From Alloacidobacterium dinghuense (GTDB taxonomy: Bacteria > Acidobacteriota > Terriglobia > Terriglobales > Acidobacteriaceae): DNA of 64,000 nucleotides. Positions 63,302-64,000 of this stretch are shown here, one piece after another (the stretch's first letter is position 1; the number at the start of each line of letters is the position of its first letter). The stretch spans positions 5,952,001 through 6,016,000 of the forward strand of contig NZ_CP060394.1 of assembly GCF_014274465.1 (NCBI RefSeq), read 5' to 3'. Under the pieces are notes generated by a model, which was not told the origin of the DNA, made no database searches, and worked only from the letters and a program-made list of their open reading frames with translations. The translations under genes and the position numbers were made by a program.

Positions 63302-63431
63302 ATCTTCCTCCCTATGCTGTTCTGATCTTCGCGCCTTCAAGGTTCCAATGGCACTCCGCTTCTTGCTGTTAAATTTTGTTGTCTTTGCCATCCCTCGTAT
63401 CGATTCCCGGGGCATCTTCCGCGATTCAGGC

Positions 63432-63465
63432 AGAAAAAGTAAAGGGCAAGCTGGAAGCTTGCCCT
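63432..63465 (-). terminator. Rho-independent terminator of metK
   Basis: AAGGGCAAGCT and AGCTTGCCCTT form a perfect 11-bp stem with a 3-nt loop (63441-63465); on the minus strand it continues into TTTACTTTTT. It lies 28 bp after the metK stop. Confidence 0.88.
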
Positions 63466-63492
63466 TATGCTGACTTGCTTAGCGCTAACTTG

Positions 63493-64000
<508 letters not shown>

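Overview
The window is a chromosomal segment of a moderately GC-rich, Gram-negative soil-type bacterium, most likely an Acidobacteriota member of the Acidobacteriaceae/Terriglobia group. The strongest marker is an ADOP-type FtsX/MacB permease paired with a PadR repressor (16.9-19.9 kb), an arrangement typical of that phylum. A hopanoid-type glycosyltransferase, many secreted glycoside hydrolases, OPX/TolC outer-membrane parts and a full-length Ada protein fit the same picture. No rRNA, tRNA, CRISPR array, transposase or phage gene was seen. The genes at both window edges are cut: the 5' end of the hpnI-like gene and the 5' end of metK.

Layout. 0-3.2 kb: hopanoid-type GT and an ArnT-like GT39. 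3.2-10.6 kb: a polyphosphate neighbourhood of a CHAD protein, Ppx/GppA exopolyphosphatase, SixA phosphohistidine phosphatase, a methyltransferase plus membrane protein pair, and polyphosphate kinase Ppk1. 10.7-16.9 kb: a degenerate sigma-like protein, an orphan TolC/EmrA-type efflux pair, a short P450, Dps and a secreted unknown. 16.9-19.9 kb: ADOP permease and PadR, with a near-perfect 30-bp palindrome next to the padR start. 20-43.8 kb: a large Wzx/Wzy-type exopolysaccharide locus with an initiating phosphoglycosyltransferase, five GT4 enzymes, one GT8, one GT39-like and two GT87-like enzymes, flippase, O-antigen-ligase-type polymerase, Wzz/GumC-like co-polymerase, a BY-kinase-like protein without the Walker A lysine, a short OPX export protein, and two paralogous secreted TIM-barrel glycosidase-like proteins. 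By eye this region and its long spacers (21.3-22.0 kb and 37.1-37.6 kb) are more AT-rich than the flanks. 44-50.4 kb: a glycan-degradation block with two GH2 enzymes around a LacI regulator, with CG-centred LacI-type operators in front of both GH2 genes. 50.5-59.5 kb: ThpR, a phytoene-dehydrogenase-like flavoprotein, an APC permease, a secreted GH36 alpha-galactosidase, a KimA-like K+ transporter and a secreted LssY_C protein. 59.6-64 kb: activated-methyl-cycle and methyl-damage genes: ahcY, a divergent ArsR regulator with an SDR, ada and metK.

How they may work together. The exopolysaccharide locus looks complete for lipid-linked repeat synthesis, flipping, polymerisation, length control and export, with secreted glycosidases probably trimming the product. 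The LacI/GH2/GH36 set would let the cell use external amino-sugar and galactose glycans. The polyphosphate set makes, binds and breaks down polyP beside a phosphohistidine phosphatase. AhcY and MetK form two steps of the SAM cycle. Coordinates use the start codon judged best from ribosome binding sites, signal peptides and domain limits, so several genes start inside their longest reading frame.
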